64,000 bases of DNA from Margaritifera margaritifera (Eukaryota; Mollusca; Bivalvia; Unionida; Margaritiferidae), in assembly GCA_029931535.1 (NCBI GenBank), contig JAQPZY010001561.1, positions 1,216,501 to 1,280,500 of the forward strand, read 5' to 3'. Shown in pieces: positions 1 to 12,606 of the stretch (its first letter is position 1; each line of letters opens with the position of its first letter). Under the pieces are notes generated by a model. It saw only the letters and a program-made list of their open reading frames with translations, ran no database searches and was not told the origin of the DNA. Made by a program: the position numbers and the translations under genes.

Positions 1-300
1 CCTGCGCAGAGTCACCCTCATTCACTCGGCCAGGCCTATCTGAATCCAGAGGCACGACAATATCGAGACGTTTGGAGACGAGTCCGGATGTAGTGGATGG
101 CCATCGGGTCCTACTACACCAGAGCTGATGCCCTGCGCTGTCCACACAGCCGGGGGATGAGCATATCAGCTAGGTCGCCTGATCCACCAGGGAGGTTTTT
201 CTAGTAGCAGCCAGGTGCAGCTGTCCACTCTGGGTCAAGAGTCAGTAGTACCGTCTATTGTTACTTACGGTAGTAGGCGTAGCCTGACTTGACACATAGA
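1..300. repeat. GC-richer unclassified repeat-like block at window edge
   Basis: The first ~290 bases are clearly richer in G+C than what follows and have the mixed composition of coding or mobile DNA, but no open frame of useful length is present. Composition drops sharply to AT-rich DNA near 300. I read it as the truncated end of an old mobile element cut by the window edge. I cannot name a family. Confidence 0.3.
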
Positions 301-419
301 CATCTTATATTGTACTTTTCTATTAGTTGGTAGGGGTATTTCAATAATTTCAAGTATCTTATCACTTAGGACCGTTGATATGCTAAGGAGTGGAATGGCC
401 AGTGAGAAGTTGTGTAAAA

Positions 420-880
420 CAATTTGTGCAATAGCATAGTATTGTTTGTAAAAATGTATTTTAGGTGCAATAGTATAGGGTGTTGTAGGTAAAAATATTT
501 ATGTTGGCCGGGAAATTTTGTAAAAAAAAATGTGTGCATATGGAATCTTTTTTGTTTTCTTTTGTTTTGATTTTTGTCTAAAGAAGAAATTGGAGGTGCA
601 ATAACTTAGATTTGGCTGGCAAATTTGGGAAAATAAATCGGTTGGTACAATAACATAGGGTTCTGTGTGGCCGGGAAAATATTGTGTATACATGTTTTGG
701 TGGGTGCAATGGCATACAATGTTTTTTTTTATCTTATTTGTAAGGGTGCAATACCATTGGAGTAGTGGTGGGGCACATTTTATAAAACAATTTTGGTGCG
801 GTGGGGGGTGGGTGGTGGTGGCTGGGGATGATGAAAGTGTGTTTATAAGTATGGTATGATTAATGTCCGGGAAAATGTAT
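420..880 (+). repeat. Degenerate short tandem/interspersed motif array
   Basis: The phrase GGTGCAATA(G/A)CATAGG and the phrase TGGCCGGGAAAAT recur in alternation. The first is near 427, 464, 595, 644, 705 and 745; the second is near 506, 613, 671 and 862. Spacing is irregular (about 40 to 130 bp), so this is an old, eroded tandem array. The end at ~790-830 is G-rich. No coding function is seen. Confidence 0.45.
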
Positions 881-899
881 TATATATACTACTGTGATT

Positions 900-1244
900 T
901 CTCTTTGATCAGCCGAGAGTCCCACATAGTTCCAAAGGGGTTAGATAAGGAAGTCATGAAGCCATTGTTTAAATGTTAATGTGGAATTGAACTTAATAGA
1001 GTGTCAAATACATTTACGAACACTCAAACAATATTTAAAGCGAAAACGATCCTGAGACCGCAAGTTTTAATAATAAACAGCTTCTGCGTTTACCTCGAAC
1101 ATTTTGACAAAGAGACCTCAAGCATTTGATACCCATTTAACATATAAATGCTGGTACTTGTGTTTAATACTTTATGGATAAAACTGCTAAGGCTGACATG
1201 TACCTTTTTCAGTGTAACTGGTTATAGAAAATATGGAGTATCCA
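900..1244. other. AT-rich DNA, nothing recognised
   Basis: No gene, RNA or regular repeat is visible. About 50 bp at 1,161-1,215 resembles 53,797-53,845, so part may be a fragment of a dispersed repeat. Confidence 0.5.
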
Positions 1245-1652
1245 AGCAGGGGGTTGGCAGGCGTGATAATTTGACCAATACTTATTCTTACTTAACCATT
1301 TTAGTCTGCACGATACCTAATTAATGTTGACTTCCCTTGTCATACGGTCTACTTCGGTAACGTTCCAAGATTGCATGACTTAATACATGTTCCGCACAAT
1401 CGCTGTTAGCACACTGGTAAACACGGTATTTGCCGCAAATAGACGAAGTTGTTTTATTTTATCTGAGATGCAATGTTAAGATAATAATGTGTAAAATATA
1501 GACTTGGTAATTTCTTTATAGAATCTTTGTGGAAATTTGCTAAACATGCTGTTGCAATAGTAGCTCGTGCTTGTTGGAAGATTCTAAAAAAATTTTGGGT
1601 TTTATGGGTTTGTAGGTTTTGTGATTTGTTGGTTTGTGGCTTTCTATGGAAG

Positions 1653-1660
1653 TATATAAG
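1653..1660 (+). promoter_or_regulatory. TATA box inside repeat R1
   Basis: TATATAAG is preserved in both copies of the repeat (1,653-1,660 and 47,188-47,195), within otherwise diverged flanks. It looks like the core promoter of the repeat itself. Confidence 0.45.
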
Positions 1661-2236
1661 GCGTTGTGGGCTGCTTGTGGGGATTTGGTTCTGCAGCATC
1701 CTAACAATTCACATCACAAATTAGATTGTGAGGTTGTGTTTGTTTTAATTATTTTTTATTTGTGTTCAGTTTATGACTTTTATGTATAAAGTTGTGAAAC
1801 TTTAGGCAATATTTTGGACAATTAATTTTTGTTTAAAGTTTATTTAAGCACAAAGTAATATTTATCTAGGGAATTTTTCGCGCTTTTCTTTCTTCCAAAT
1901 TATATGAATTCTATTAATTTCTAACTTATTGTATAAGCAAACTATAGATTGTTATATCATTTGTTATAAGAACTGAGTTGTATTGACAAGGAAACTTAAA
2001 TTGAGATAGAAGTAAAATATGAGACAAGGAAAAGACCTAAGATTAACTTTTGGCAGATAAAACAATATCTTAATGCAACCTCACAAAATCTTGGGGTATT
2101 GGTACAATCAGCGCCAGTCTTTTCAAGACGGCGCCCTTTGTCGAAATAGTCAAATATCTAAAGGAGTGGGGAGTTATGCCACATATACCTTATTGCCGGG
2201 TTAAATAAATCCACTTAATGCGGAAAAAGCAAGTGT

Positions 2237-2470
2237 GTGTTTTTGCGTTTAGTGCCATTTCTAAGCAAATGATAGGCTATACATGGCGGCCAGTGTATTT
2301 GGTGGAGGAAGAACCCGGAAAACACCACCGACCAACGAGAAACTACTGGCAAACTTTCCCACATACCCATTTTGTTCGAGACTCAAACCCACGCGGACAG
2401 GTGAGAGATGTCAGAGGTCTGTAAAGGAGAGCGCCTTAGACCACTCGGCCATTCGGGAACCCCCAAAAAT
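2237..2470 (-). mobile_element. tRNA-derived SINE with conserved core, nested in R1
   Basis: On the minus strand the element starts with a tRNA-like head: box A TGGCCGAGTGGTC (2,439-2,451) and box B GGGTTTGAGTC (2,380-2,390), both close to RNA polymerase III consensus. The head resembles a type-II (Ser/Leu) tRNA. A body follows containing GGAAAGTTTGCCAGTAG and TTCCTCCACCAAATACACT, a core of the kind shared by many invertebrate (Meta/Ceph/Deu-type) SINEs, and a tail with GGCACTAAACGC. AAGTGT at 2,231-2,236 and 2,471-2,476 flanks it as a probable target-site duplication. The related repeat at ~51,190 lacks the insert. The SINE identity is firm; the superfamily is not. Confidence 0.8.
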
Positions 2471-2649
2471 AAGTGTATTAATACCATGTTGTACTCTTTG
2501 TCAAAAAGATCTTTTGAATTGGATGATTGATTTTAAAAATCTTCCCTTAGCATAAGATAACCTGCATCTGACATGTTTTTCAGAAGAACCTAAATCTTCA
2601 GAGAATGTTCCATATGTATGGTAAAAGTGCACTTATAAACTACAAGAAG

Positions 2650-3825
2650 TTGTAATATTGTTGTGGTTTTAGATTTTGTGTATTACACAAAAAGGTACTA
2701 TTGGTTTTGGATTCAGAACTAAATTCATCCAAATCGTCTTCCTATGACACTACTAGGGTGAGATTATGTGCGGTACACTTTGTTTGGCAACTATCTATAA
2801 CATTCTTCAGCATATGCGAACTCGGGGGGTCTAGCTTTAAGTTTCGAGTGCTCTGTTTCTAGATAGGCAGTATATTGTAATGGACAAATAAAGCGCTGTT
2901 TATATTTTTGAATAGTCACTTCAACTGCCAATCAAACATCTGTTCAAATATTGTGAGCACATTGAGATTATTTCCCACGCCGTGATGCGCTCCAAATACG
3001 ATAAGCTAGTTTGGTAACTAATTTAATATGTTGATATAGTATTTCAGTTTTGATTAATCGTTTAATTTATTGAGAAATCTCGATTGTTGTGTGTCCCGAG
3101 ATGTAAAAAAAAGGTACTGACATGTACAGGCTTGCCAGTCATTACCATAAGTCTTGTTGTCAAACGTTTTCAAAACCTGAACACTTTTTCACAGACATAA
3201 AGATATATAATAGTTATTTCTATTTCAGAATTGATAGACAAATACGAATATTGATTGGAACCAATATTAGGAAGTTGGACAGGTCTTGGCATAGAAGTAA
3301 AATCTTCAAGTAGCGACTGATAATGTTTACTCTAAGACTGTTTTTTTTAGCTATTATAGTTTCATGGAAAGCTCTTCAACGTTACCTGGGTATTGTTGAA
3401 TGTAGTAATATAGATTGACCCAAAATATTGCAGCAAGTATCATGTACAGTTTCGGGGGTATTCCAGCTCAAAGATTCGAGTAAAAAATGTTGGGAGGTGG
3501 TGGTATATAATGGGTGGTGAATGGGTGTATATGAGCTAGTATGACTTGTATGTTGCTTGTGTCTTTGTTGTATCAGCCATATCAGAGAATTTTGTACTTT
3601 TACATCAACGTTACATCTGGTTACAAAATTTTTTTTTTTTTTAATTTGAAGACAAAATGACAACAGAGGTAAAATGCGCTTCATGTAAAGATCTCATTAT
3701 ATGTTAAAACTGCATCGCTAGAAAGATTAAGCAGAGTCCATGTGCGCTGTATTATTTGTTTTGGAATAATATTTAGTTAGGCTGGAGTTACTGTACTTGT
3801 AACATTTTTGTAACCATTTTCCTTT
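2650..3825. other. AT-rich DNA, nothing recognised
   Basis: No gene is supported. A poly(T) run at ~3,629-3,641 and assorted short chance frames are all that is seen. Confidence 0.5.
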
Positions 3826-3829
3826 TCCG

Positions 3830-4180
3830 TTTCATTGCCGTATCGTTTTTGAGCGCTGGATCATTTCCCTGTTGTATTGCTTCTAATCGTGTATTAGTTG
3901 TCTCCGTACCGTTTAGTACCATTTAGTAACGTTTCAAGATAGGTTCCTAGCGTCTCGCCACCTGTAGTTATTGAAATTCGGTTTGAATCGATTAGTGGTA
4001 CAATCTATTAAAATGAATATAAGTTCTAAACGCGGAAAAGAAACCCCCTGCAGATGGTTTTTATGTTATCGGGTTAGAACACCTTTTTTGTACCATTTTA
4101 TACTGTTCTATACGGTATTCCTAATCGTACCGTTTCCAACCGTTTTCATACTGCACTGTTTGCGCACCGTACCGTCCTCG
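3830..4180 (+). repeat. Scattered CCGTTT-type motif cluster
   Basis: TACCGTTT, CCGTTT and GTACCGT variants occur repeatedly (about 3,828, 3,909, 4,130, 4,139, 4,167), with irregular spacing. It looks like an eroded satellite-like block. No gene is supported. Confidence 0.3.
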
Positions 4181-4344
4181 TGCCGATTTCAATGTTGCAA
4201 AAGTCGTTACAAGTACTGTGGAAGTACTTGAAAAAATTACCCCTCCTTTTGTTCCAGAACTTAACGTACACATACACAGGCAAAGCTGCAAAAATACTTT
4301 CATTCTTGGATTTACATATGCAAACATTAAAGCACTTGGGAGGA

Positions 4345-4412
4345 TAGGCGGGGGGGGGGGGGGGGTGTTGGGTGGCGGAGTATGGGGGTGGGGTGGGGTT
4401 CGGGGGGAGTAA
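4345..4412 (+). repeat. G-rich tract, potential G-quadruplex
   Basis: A run of about 16 G is followed by further GGG or GGGG runs separated by short spacers, ending in CGGGGGGAG. This meets the usual four-run rule for a G-quadruplex on the plus strand. It is the strongest G-rich island in the first 20 kb. Confidence 0.5.
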
Positions 4413-4429
4413 AAACTATTAAAAATATT

Positions 4430-6825
4430 TATATTTTACAAATATTTGTATGTCCACATTTTTCTTTCTGAATGGTTACTTTTTACTTCTATTCATTTTA
4501 CCGCTTCATAACCCTACTTGTATTTTGTTGCTACTTCTCTTTCTTTACAGTTGTAAAATTGATATAGGATAGTGTTAAATTAACTATTTCTACACTTTCT
4601 TGAAAGACAGTTTCGTATATTGCCTGTAATGAGATAAGAAACTAAGTTGTTAGAATTTTTGTCCAATTCCTTTGTTTTAGTTTGGCATTTAAATATGTTT
4701 ACACGAAAGCTGATATATAAATGCTACCTTTTTGCCATAGAGAAGAATGACTGCTTATAGAACTAAACAAGAAAAATGCAAGCCTTTTTCTTCCTTTACA
4801 CTTGTTTCTGAGAGAGATTCTGTTAATATCAAGCTACCAATTGCTACTTCTCACATCACAAAGGTTCGCTTCAATATCAATTTGAAAAGGGAAAAAGTGT
4901 TTAAAGGTTTATAAGGCTTTTTAATTTTGGATATGACTGCAGTTTTTGCTCTGAACACAAATCATCGTTGCCTTGATTGCAACAGGAATTATTTGTAAAG
5001 TACAACTAATAATCAAAAGCCACAACACGAAATCACCTCTTGTCTTATCGGCGTTAGGAAGATAAAGTTGTCAGAGACAGACAGGTTTTCTTTCCTGTTG
5101 CGGGTTATATGTGGCAACAACAAAAGAAATGGATACACCGCCCTATCTGATAAGATAGGTAACTTGTTTTCCCCCTGTACATAAATTATACAAGGGTTTG
5201 TCATAAAGTCACCAATCTCACATAGGACAATTCTTTATATGTGGGTACTGTCATATGTTCCTTTATTAAGGTAGGCACAAACTCAGCTTTTATCGTAACA
5301 TTGGACGTTTCTTTAGACCGCTTCATGTGCCAAGTATTATACCATAATTTACACAAATATACCCCTTTCAATATATATACAATAAACTGACAACGAACAG
5401 CGGAAAACAAGTTTTTAGCTAGCCTCAGCGCTTCCGACTCTAACCGAGTCTTTATCAAAGGTAAACACAAAACAGAGACAAGACAAACAATAAGCACAAA
5501 AATGTGTTGAAATTACAAAAGTTTGCATAACTATTTCTAATGGAAATAATGAAACTGTTTGATGTTTCGTCTAGTTGGCTTCAACTATACGCCATACAAA
5601 TTATCTGAACATAAAACATTATGTTACAATATAGATATCTCAATAGATATAATGCCTAACGAAGAACCAGCTGTAAAATTTTAAAAACTACCAACACCAT
5701 TTAAAGGTTCCGTATATTAATTATTGCTATTTTGAAAGTATTATGAAAAACGGACACATTGTGTAAGGTACAATCGGACATATTCTAGACAATTATAACA
5801 GCGAAACACGTTCCATCAGGGTTGTTTTAGTATGTTTAATCAATCCAATGTGTGAGAAATAAATATTTAAAAACTGAGTTCGCGATAACGATCGTTTAAT
5901 ATGTAGATTTAAATCAACAAGCATTTAAAGAACGGAATTTTGAATTTTATATTCCAAAAATACATGCCATTGCTTATTCATAATTTCTCTGGTTATGACA
6001 TTCATCTGTTCGTTAAATCCTTTGTTAAAAATAATCGAGTTCAGTAGGTAAAAATAATACCAAATAAGAATGACAAATATCTTTCATTTAGCAAGGATTT
6101 CACAGTGCATAGGTTCATGAAAGAAGGAAAAGAAATATTAGCTAAAAAGACAATCAAATAGCAGCTTAAAAGACACTCAGGTTTGTAGAGATCTTTAGAC
6201 TGAAGGGCACTTTATATAATATCTGGCTAAAAAGTTAAGTGATGAAATATTTCTACATAAACGCTACAACAATTTATAGACATGACACCTAAATATATGA
6301 GGAACGACATTTACCTATACAAATACATGGGTATATTTTGAAAGATTTAATAGAGCAGTTATTCCGCCCAAAGGAAAGATTTTACAGGATTCAAAAATAT
6401 AACATGACAATTACCAAATTGTGCATGATGTCATAGCCAAGTTTGCTACAGTCGTCAATCATAAACAAAGTATATGTACCTTGATAGATATCAACCAGAA
6501 CATCCGGCCAATTACTTAATTTTTGTTCGAGATATATCACTTTTCATTGGTCAATAACCATTTGCTATGGCATGCCTTGTTGGACATAAAAGCTGGAAAG
6601 TCTGTAGCAGTTTTATTATTTCTACAATTCGCCACTCTATAAATTAGCATATAGAGCTCTGTCAAATATATTTATCATGCACACAAATAATAGATTTAAA
6701 TTGATTTAGTTTGAATGTAACGATAATGTATTTGATATTTATTTCCTGTATCACCATTCTTTATTATGTAAAAGATAAACTCGAAATTATTAATTATTGT
6801 TCAGTAATATGGCCACTCTTGCATT
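4430..6825. other. AT-rich DNA, nothing recognised
   Basis: I find no motif-bearing frame, RNA gene or clear repeat on either strand. Open frames here are short and have no recognisable composition. Confidence 0.5.
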
Positions 6826-6962
6826 TGAAGAAAAAAAAAAAAACAAACAAAAAAACAAACAAAAAAACAACCAATAAGTAACGCTCATACCCCTGTATTG
6901 ACCATACCTAATTTTCGAACTCAATATTGTGAATGCAATGCATGGAAATACTCTTAATTTAA

Positions 6963-6963
<1 letters not shown>

Positions 6964-7026
<63 letters not shown>
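6964..7026. repeat. (TA)n microsatellite
   Basis: About 31 perfect TA units. An A-rich AAACAAAC block lies just upstream (6,828-6,870). Confidence 0.95.
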
Positions 7027-7030
<4 letters not shown>

Positions 7031-7560
7031 GCAAGATAGTCTGCGACACAGGTAATGGTTTTACATTAATCGCGGATATATGCGTAAACAGCTATTGATA
7101 TGCATAATGGTCTGGTGGGATGGTCACCTATCTGATTACAGGGCTTTAAATTCATGCGAATCAGCAACCAATTAGGATGTGTGGCCTATCTTCCGTTGTA
7201 CACATGGTCTAAAGGCTCCGAGCGAGTTGAAAAGCTCACGGGTGAGTCCGCCTAGGAAGCCATTTAACCTAGTGACTGGGTACAAAACTGCTGGAAGCTA
7301 TACAGTTCATATTGCTTAACTGCTGGGTAACAAAAGAGCATTGCAAGGCGAGCTAATGGTCACTCGGCTGGGCGTTTGCTAAAATTTATGCCTAAAGCTA
7401 AATATACTTGTATTAACTTTTTGCACTTTTTTATATGTTAGATATATATTGAAATATATCGAGTTACATTTATCAAAATTGAATATTTAGATACTTGATG
7501 CGCCAAAATCAAAATAAGTGATACAAAAATTACAACGTCTGGTAATACGCCTTCAAACTT

Positions 7561-7561
7561 G

Positions 7562-7599
<38 letters not shown>
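7561..7599 (+). repeat. Poly(A) tract (~39 A)
   Basis: An uninterrupted A run follows 'CAAACTTG'. It could be a retrotransposon tail or simple expansion. No element end was identified next to it. Confidence 0.85.
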
Positions 7600-7600
<1 letters not shown>

Positions 7601-7859
7601 GGAATTATAACGAAATGATTTAGGGATTTGTTTAGAGGAATATACATTAATACAAATTTTACTATGGCAACAATTAGGAATTGTAGAAATTTTTCAATGA
7701 CATCGAACCAAATTTGAAAACGATTAGAATTTCGAAAAATTGGATAATTTGGTTCTGTAAAAGTACAGCTTAACTTAACGATCAAATTAATGAAAACACT
7801 AACTTGGGAGAGAAAACAAGTTCAGTTTAGAGAATTTTGCCACAAAACCTAGCCTGCAA

Positions 7860-8620
7860 ATATATCAAATAGAGGCGAAATGAATCATGCCCTTGAACGT
7901 GTATTTGATAATTTACATATTCAGTTTGGACAGGAAATAAATGAAAGTACAAATAGACTGTCTCAAAAGAATGAATCTTTAAAATTACACACAGATAGGT
8001 TTTAACATTTCAGAGGAAATTCATACATAGATTTGCATGAGTGGGTTCAAAACAAAAATATCTTATATCAGTGCATAAAAAATATATGCATTTTGTTTTG
8101 TTCTCTGATATGGACTCAAAATTCAGATACACCTAAAAAGATCACCATATACAATCAAAACACAATTTAGATAGATGCAGTTATTAGTTTGATAGATATT
8201 CTGTAACAATAAAGGACTTTTGGAAATTTGAAAATAAGTTTAATATAGACGTAAAGGTGCATGAAATGTGGCAACGAGGAACCAGGAGAAAAGCGAAGCC
8301 TATGAATAGGATTATGTTCGAATGTTAACTCACTCTACGAGAGATATAAACCAAACATTTACAGAAGAACAAATTATATTATAGTATTCGACGATGCCTT
8401 GAGTAAAATTGAAAAAAGTCTAACGGAATTAAAACAGAAAATTGCAAAACCTATGGTGTTTACAGAGGAAAATGTAAACATTTCAACATGCCAGATTTGT
8501 GAGAAATAAAATTGAAAGACAACGTTCAAGACCACGATCACATGCCTGGAAATAATAAGAGCTGAATTAATTTTTTCAGTACATTCATTTAAATTTCAGT
8601 TAGAACTATGATTTTCAGGA
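7860..8620 (+). pseudogene. Maverick/Polinton-type DNA polymerase B, N-terminal relic
   Basis: Family-B protein-primed polymerases of Maverick/Polinton and adintovirus elements carry a long N-terminal region with a zinc-finger/HNH-like module before the exonuclease. Broken frames here give its parts in order: NHALERVFDNL (from ~7,882); RGNSYIDLHEWVQNK (~8,012), like the family's 'GSYI.LP.WI.NKKA' block; DRYSVTIKDFWKFE (~8,192); YKPNIYR (~8,350); then CxxC (Cys codons at 8,489 and 8,498) and DHDH (8,530-8,541), like the family's 'C.IC...RDHDH.TG.YRG' module. Exonuclease and polymerase motifs are not found downstream. Several stops and frame changes show it is dead. Codons are AT-rich, unlike the GC-rich polymerase relic at 57.6-59.2 kb, so this is a different lineage or a much older insertion. 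Family recognition is by eye. Confidence 0.7.
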
Positions 8621-8624
8621 GACG

Positions 8625-9915
8625 ATTTAACGGAACTTCCAATAGCAACCTGTACAAGCCATCTGGGTAATTTACTGCAGGTTATTATCAAAATGGCTTT
8701 TATAAGGTTCTCGTTTTAAGAGTTTCCTTGGATATAAGAGTTACAATTTTTAAAGATACCAGTTTTACCCACAAAGCGCTTCATAAAGTTACAGAAAATG
8801 ACTCGCAAAAGGGGCCAATTTGTACAGGATTTTCCGCGTCTGCCATTCTCTGTCACGAATCATGCTTCTACATGAAATTGAACTATGATTACCTGCTCAA
8901 CACAACTGTACGCTTATGTTGGTAAGGTTGGTAGATAGTATTTTTAATTTTGTAAAGTATTTTTTTTCTCAGAAAACCTGAAGGATATACGCAAACGACG
9001 GTGCTGAATTAGACTTTAATTTTACCAAAAATAGAACTTCCTTGTTTCTTTGACTACTCTGACACAAATTACACTTTTTCAAAAAAAGCCCGTTGGACAC
9101 ATAATCTAAATCAAAAGCACTTATTGACGTGTGAAAAAAAACGAACATCTTATACTAACTTTTACCACTATGTCTACAAAGAACTGAGTGAAAACTAAAT
9201 CAATAAATTTTTGAACGAAATCTTATATTTACGGATTGGCATTTACACTCTACCTTACACAATCAGACCAGACTTGCGAAAAATATCCTTACAAAAAACC
9301 TTAAGCAGTGCGACATTATTACCCGTTACAGAGTATAGTGTATATTCGGGTGTATGTTCGGACATAGTATTGACGTGTCCACCTTTGCATGGTGTGGGGA
9401 AATTTGAGCATGATTTTACGATTATTTACATGTATACCATTTATTAGATGAAAATAAATTCATTTTGATTATTTGTACTTATAAAAGTTATGTATTAAGG
9501 TAGCATGCAAGATCGTGCTTCACCACCAAAATATGTCTTTTTTTTAAGTCAGGAAACAATGAAAGAATTACCCAGTTTCGAAGTCAAAACGCTGCCCGTC
9601 CCGTGTATTTATAAGCACAATAATAAGCATCAACAAAAAGCATGAACCTTTTTACTAAAGGGTCCGGCTGAACGTTCGTTAGAAGTTGAAAAATGTTTTG
9701 CTGTGTTTTCAGATTTTGAAATATGTAGATGTATTGACGATGAATCACCATTTTGCAAACTAAAGAAAACAATTAAAAAATCATCATATGTTTTGAAGCT
9801 TCAAAGCTATGTCAAGCTCGACCTGTAAGCTCATAAGCTCCAAAAAGGTGTACTGACTTATATTCTTTTTAAGGTAATATTCTGTGCCTAATATTATGTC
9901 AAATAAAACCACCAC
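8625..9915. other. AT-rich DNA, downstream of the polymerase relic
   Basis: If more of the element were preserved, the exonuclease and palm should lie here. I see none of the DxxSLYP, YxDTDS or exonuclease motifs on either strand. Short frames (for example 9,211-9,447) have no recognisable domain. Confidence 0.45.
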
Positions 9916-9918
9916 ATG

Positions 9919-9921
<3 letters not shown>

Positions 9922-9996
<75 letters not shown>
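9922..9996. repeat. (TA)n microsatellite
   Basis: About 37 TA units, with one TTT interruption at the distal edge. Confidence 0.95.
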
Positions 9997-9999
<3 letters not shown>

Positions 10000-10004
<5 letters not shown>

Positions 10005-10725
10005 GCCACAATCATTGCATTTTTCAGCATCAACAATCATACATAATCATTATAGATAAAATAGTTTCTAATCACTACACTATCCAAGCATTATATGATA
10101 TAAGTAACTCTATTACGATGTTTTGTGTATTTTGAACGAGAACACTAATTTTACCCCAAAAAATGGCAAAAGTTGTCTTAATCTGATAACTAACAAATAA
10201 AACTCTTTAAATACCAGTAAAACCCATATATCTGACATGTATACATCACGTATGCTTAAACCTAGAAAATAGACAGCTAAGATGACATTTGAACTCATGA
10301 TTCTGTCTTGAATCTTCATCTATAACGTCCATTTTACTACATATTGAAACTCAACCACTTCTTATGTATGCATTACATGCACATATACCTGTAAAATATA
10401 CAGCTAAGATGATCTTGCGAACTCACGACGATAGTAAAAAATTTGCAATCTGTTCAATGTTCAATTTTGTTTTCATAATCTAACATTCCTATGTAAATTA
10501 GTATTTGTTTGCACTACATATACTTTTATAACACCTAATTTATGGCAACAAAAGCTACAAAGCGGTAATAGACAAACTATCTAGGTCATCGCTAAATGAA
10601 ACATTGAATGAGGAAAAGAACGCTTGAATTCTATACAATTTTCAGCAAGTACGATCCTATTTAGACAACAAACAAATGATAAGTGACTTTCTGTTTGTTA
10701 CTTTCAAATAAAATGCCTTTTAAAT
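10000..10725. other. AT-rich DNA with a weak local duplication
   Basis: ACAGCTAAGATGA is found near 10,273 and near 10,400 with related flanks, suggesting an eroded ~130-bp duplication. Nothing else is recognised. Confidence 0.35.
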
Positions 10726-10730
10726 CTTTC

Positions 10731-10850
10731 AATTTACTTGAATATTTAGAAATTGAATCTACAATTTCCTTTGTAATCCTGCATTTTACTTGAATATTTA
10801 GAAATTGAATCTACAATTTCCTTTGTAATCCTGCATTTTACTTGTATAGT
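10731..10850. repeat. Two-copy tandem repeat, ~62 bp
   Basis: The segment from TTTACTTGAATATTTAG through TCCTGCA is present twice, almost identically. The near identity shows a recent duplication. Confidence 0.85.
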
Positions 10851-11585
10851 CTGAGCTGATATGTGTCGGACGTATTCTGTCCAGGTAGCTCTAGAAAATG
10901 ACTCATCAGTCTGACTGGCTTAAATGTTTTGTTGATCTACACTGTTTGAACCAGTTTGGTTATGCTAATGCACAGATTAAAACCTGCGTGTAAAAAAAGA
11001 ATTCCGGATCATGATAAAAGCATCAAATATTATGACTGGGTTTACTGAGGTCATCATAGATTTAGTACGGCTTACACACTCTTTGTTAGTGTAAAACTTA
11101 TAAGCTCTTTTATCTGATTATGATTACGTGTGATTGTTGATGTTGCAAAATGCAATGATTATGTCCTTGATCTAGTTATGGTGATGTGGTTTGTTTGACG
11201 TAATATTAGACCTAGGATATTACTTTAAAATATCAGCAATATTCTGTCCTTCCATTCACTGAAAACATTCATGTCGGTGAAAGCATCAATGTTCCTGATG
11301 ACTAATTTTGTGACCCAGAAACTATTTATTTAAATTCATGATTTCAGAACTTCATAAATCAGTAATTTATTATCTTGCTTGTGAGTCTACGGGTCTTGCA
11401 GAAATTTGCTTTAGAAGAAAGGTAATATTTGTATTGTTAGTAGAGTCTGAAAAAAATAAATAATGTGTTTGCATTCACCCGTCACTAAAATAGTTTAATG
11501 TATGATTTTCAAGAGAAGGACCAACAGCTGATTCATAAAAAAAATCTAAGTCTCTTACATGAACTCTGATATGCTTGTTGCAACT
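10850..11585. other. AT-rich DNA, nothing recognised
   Basis: No gene, RNA or regular repeat is visible on either strand. Confidence 0.45.
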
Positions 11586-11599
11586 AAACTATGTTTGCA

Positions 11600-11800
11600 T
11601 ACACACTATTTTCGGATTAATATTGATTGACTGATGGGCATTTATCGGCAGGTCCACATAAGAAAGTTTATATTGTACCAATACAGATGGAGTAAAGTGC
11701 CTTGCCCAGAGACACTTTACGGCGATCGACCGACTTGATCTGGCGGGATTTGAACCCTTCTGGTCGGAGTTTGGCACGCTAAACACTGGGCCCCCACATA
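11600..11800 (-). mobile_element. tRNA-derived SINE fragment
   Basis: Read on the minus strand: a tRNA-like head with GCCCAGTGTTTAGCGTGCC and box B GGGTTCAAATCC (11,746-11,757), followed by GTAAAGTGTCTCTGGGCAAG (around 11,700-11,720) and then a GGCACTTTACTCC motif. The pairing of a polymerase III box B with the 'GGCAAGGCACTT' body motif is typical of invertebrate SINEs. Box A is degenerate, so this copy is old. A related body motif occurs at 23,460-23,480. Confidence 0.65.
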
Positions 11801-11939
11801 TCCTATATTTCGTTTAAGAAATGATAGTGAAAACACTATCAACAACAGTATTTAAATTTAAAACAAAAACAATATTCACAGCCAATATGTTCTACATATG
11901 AAACTTATAGAAGTTACATCATGCTCACTAAATCACAAT

Positions 11940-12080
11940 ATTTTAATCCTAAAACTTCTACTACTACTGCTATTGTTGCTGCTGTTTCTACAGTACCAAC
12001 TACAACTGCTACTGTGACTGCAAAGACGACGACGATAATGTTGACGAAGACGGAGATGATGAGCAGGACAAATGCTACTA
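11940..12080 (+). repeat. Imperfect trinucleotide-rich tract
   Basis: Clusters of ACT, GCT and GACG-type triplets (CTACTACTACTGCTATTG, then CGACGACGAT) give short threonine-rich open frames that are not convincing genes. Confidence 0.4.
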
Positions 12081-12360
12081 TGATTAATAGTGCTCTGCAG
12101 CTTCTGTCGTTACTACTCTATTACAACTTTCACTACAACCCCCCATCCACCCATAAAAACAACTAAAACAACTATTATCACTACAGCTACATCTTCGGTG
12201 GCAATGGTGCCGGCTAGCATATATTAGTACCTTTGCTTGCTTAGTCATGAATATAATACAAACAGAAACGGCAGCATTTGATGTGAATTCAACACAGTCA
12301 GGGGCAAAGTATGACTGATATCATCAGGCTACCCAATATGACGTGCATTGTACATTTGTA

Positions 12361-12520
12361 GCTCTGTGGTAAGTACCTATCCATGTGTGTGTGTGTGCGT
12401 GTGTGTGTGTGTGATAAGGCCTTAATCTATGTTTAAAATCATATATACTTCTCTTGAAATAAGACAAGATTACGAAACTCAGTCGAAATCAATATGTCTA
12501 AGGAAAAACAAATTATTTAC

Positions 12521-12521
<1 letters not shown>
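12361..12521 (+). repeat. Copy of a duplicated segment plus (GT)n
   Basis: CTCTGTGG(T)(A/G)AGTACCTATC at 12,361 recurs at 12,606, and the AAGACAAGATTACGAAACTC stretch recurs as a diverged copy near 12,714. A short (GT)n lies at ~12,384-12,412. The two copies are separated by the TA array, which suggests tandem duplication followed or accompanied by microsatellite growth. Confidence 0.5.

Positions 12522-12605
<84 letters not shown>
12522..12605. repeat. (TA)n microsatellite
   Basis: About 41 TA units. Confidence 0.95.

Positions 12606-12606
<1 letters not shown>

Larger units (their letters stand above)
1245..2650 (+). repeat. Dispersed repeat R1, copy 1 (LTR-like, with TATA box)
   Basis: This block aligns by eye with three pieces farther on: 46,715-47,505, 49,350-49,425 and 50,990-51,365. 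Shared landmarks in the same order are TTAGTCTGCACGATAC, the run around CTTCCCTTGTCAT, TTCTTTATAGAATCTTTGTG, a TATATAAG box at 1,653-1,660, and the distal TCTTCCCTTAGCATAAG. The conserved TATA box and the lack of coding capacity suggest a solo LTR or another non-autonomous element, but terminal TG...CA and target duplications were not established. The unit contains a later SINE insertion (2,237-2,470). Short open frames inside are incidental. Confidence 0.7.

Noticed and set aside
7140..7380. SINE or tRNA-like repeat (GGTCACTCGGCTGGGCG and related phrases)
   Set aside because: No clear box A/box B pair and no second copy in the window.
8728..8925. Continuation of the 7.9-8.6 kb polymerase relic
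   Set aside because: The frame has no exonuclease or palm motif, so it was not included.
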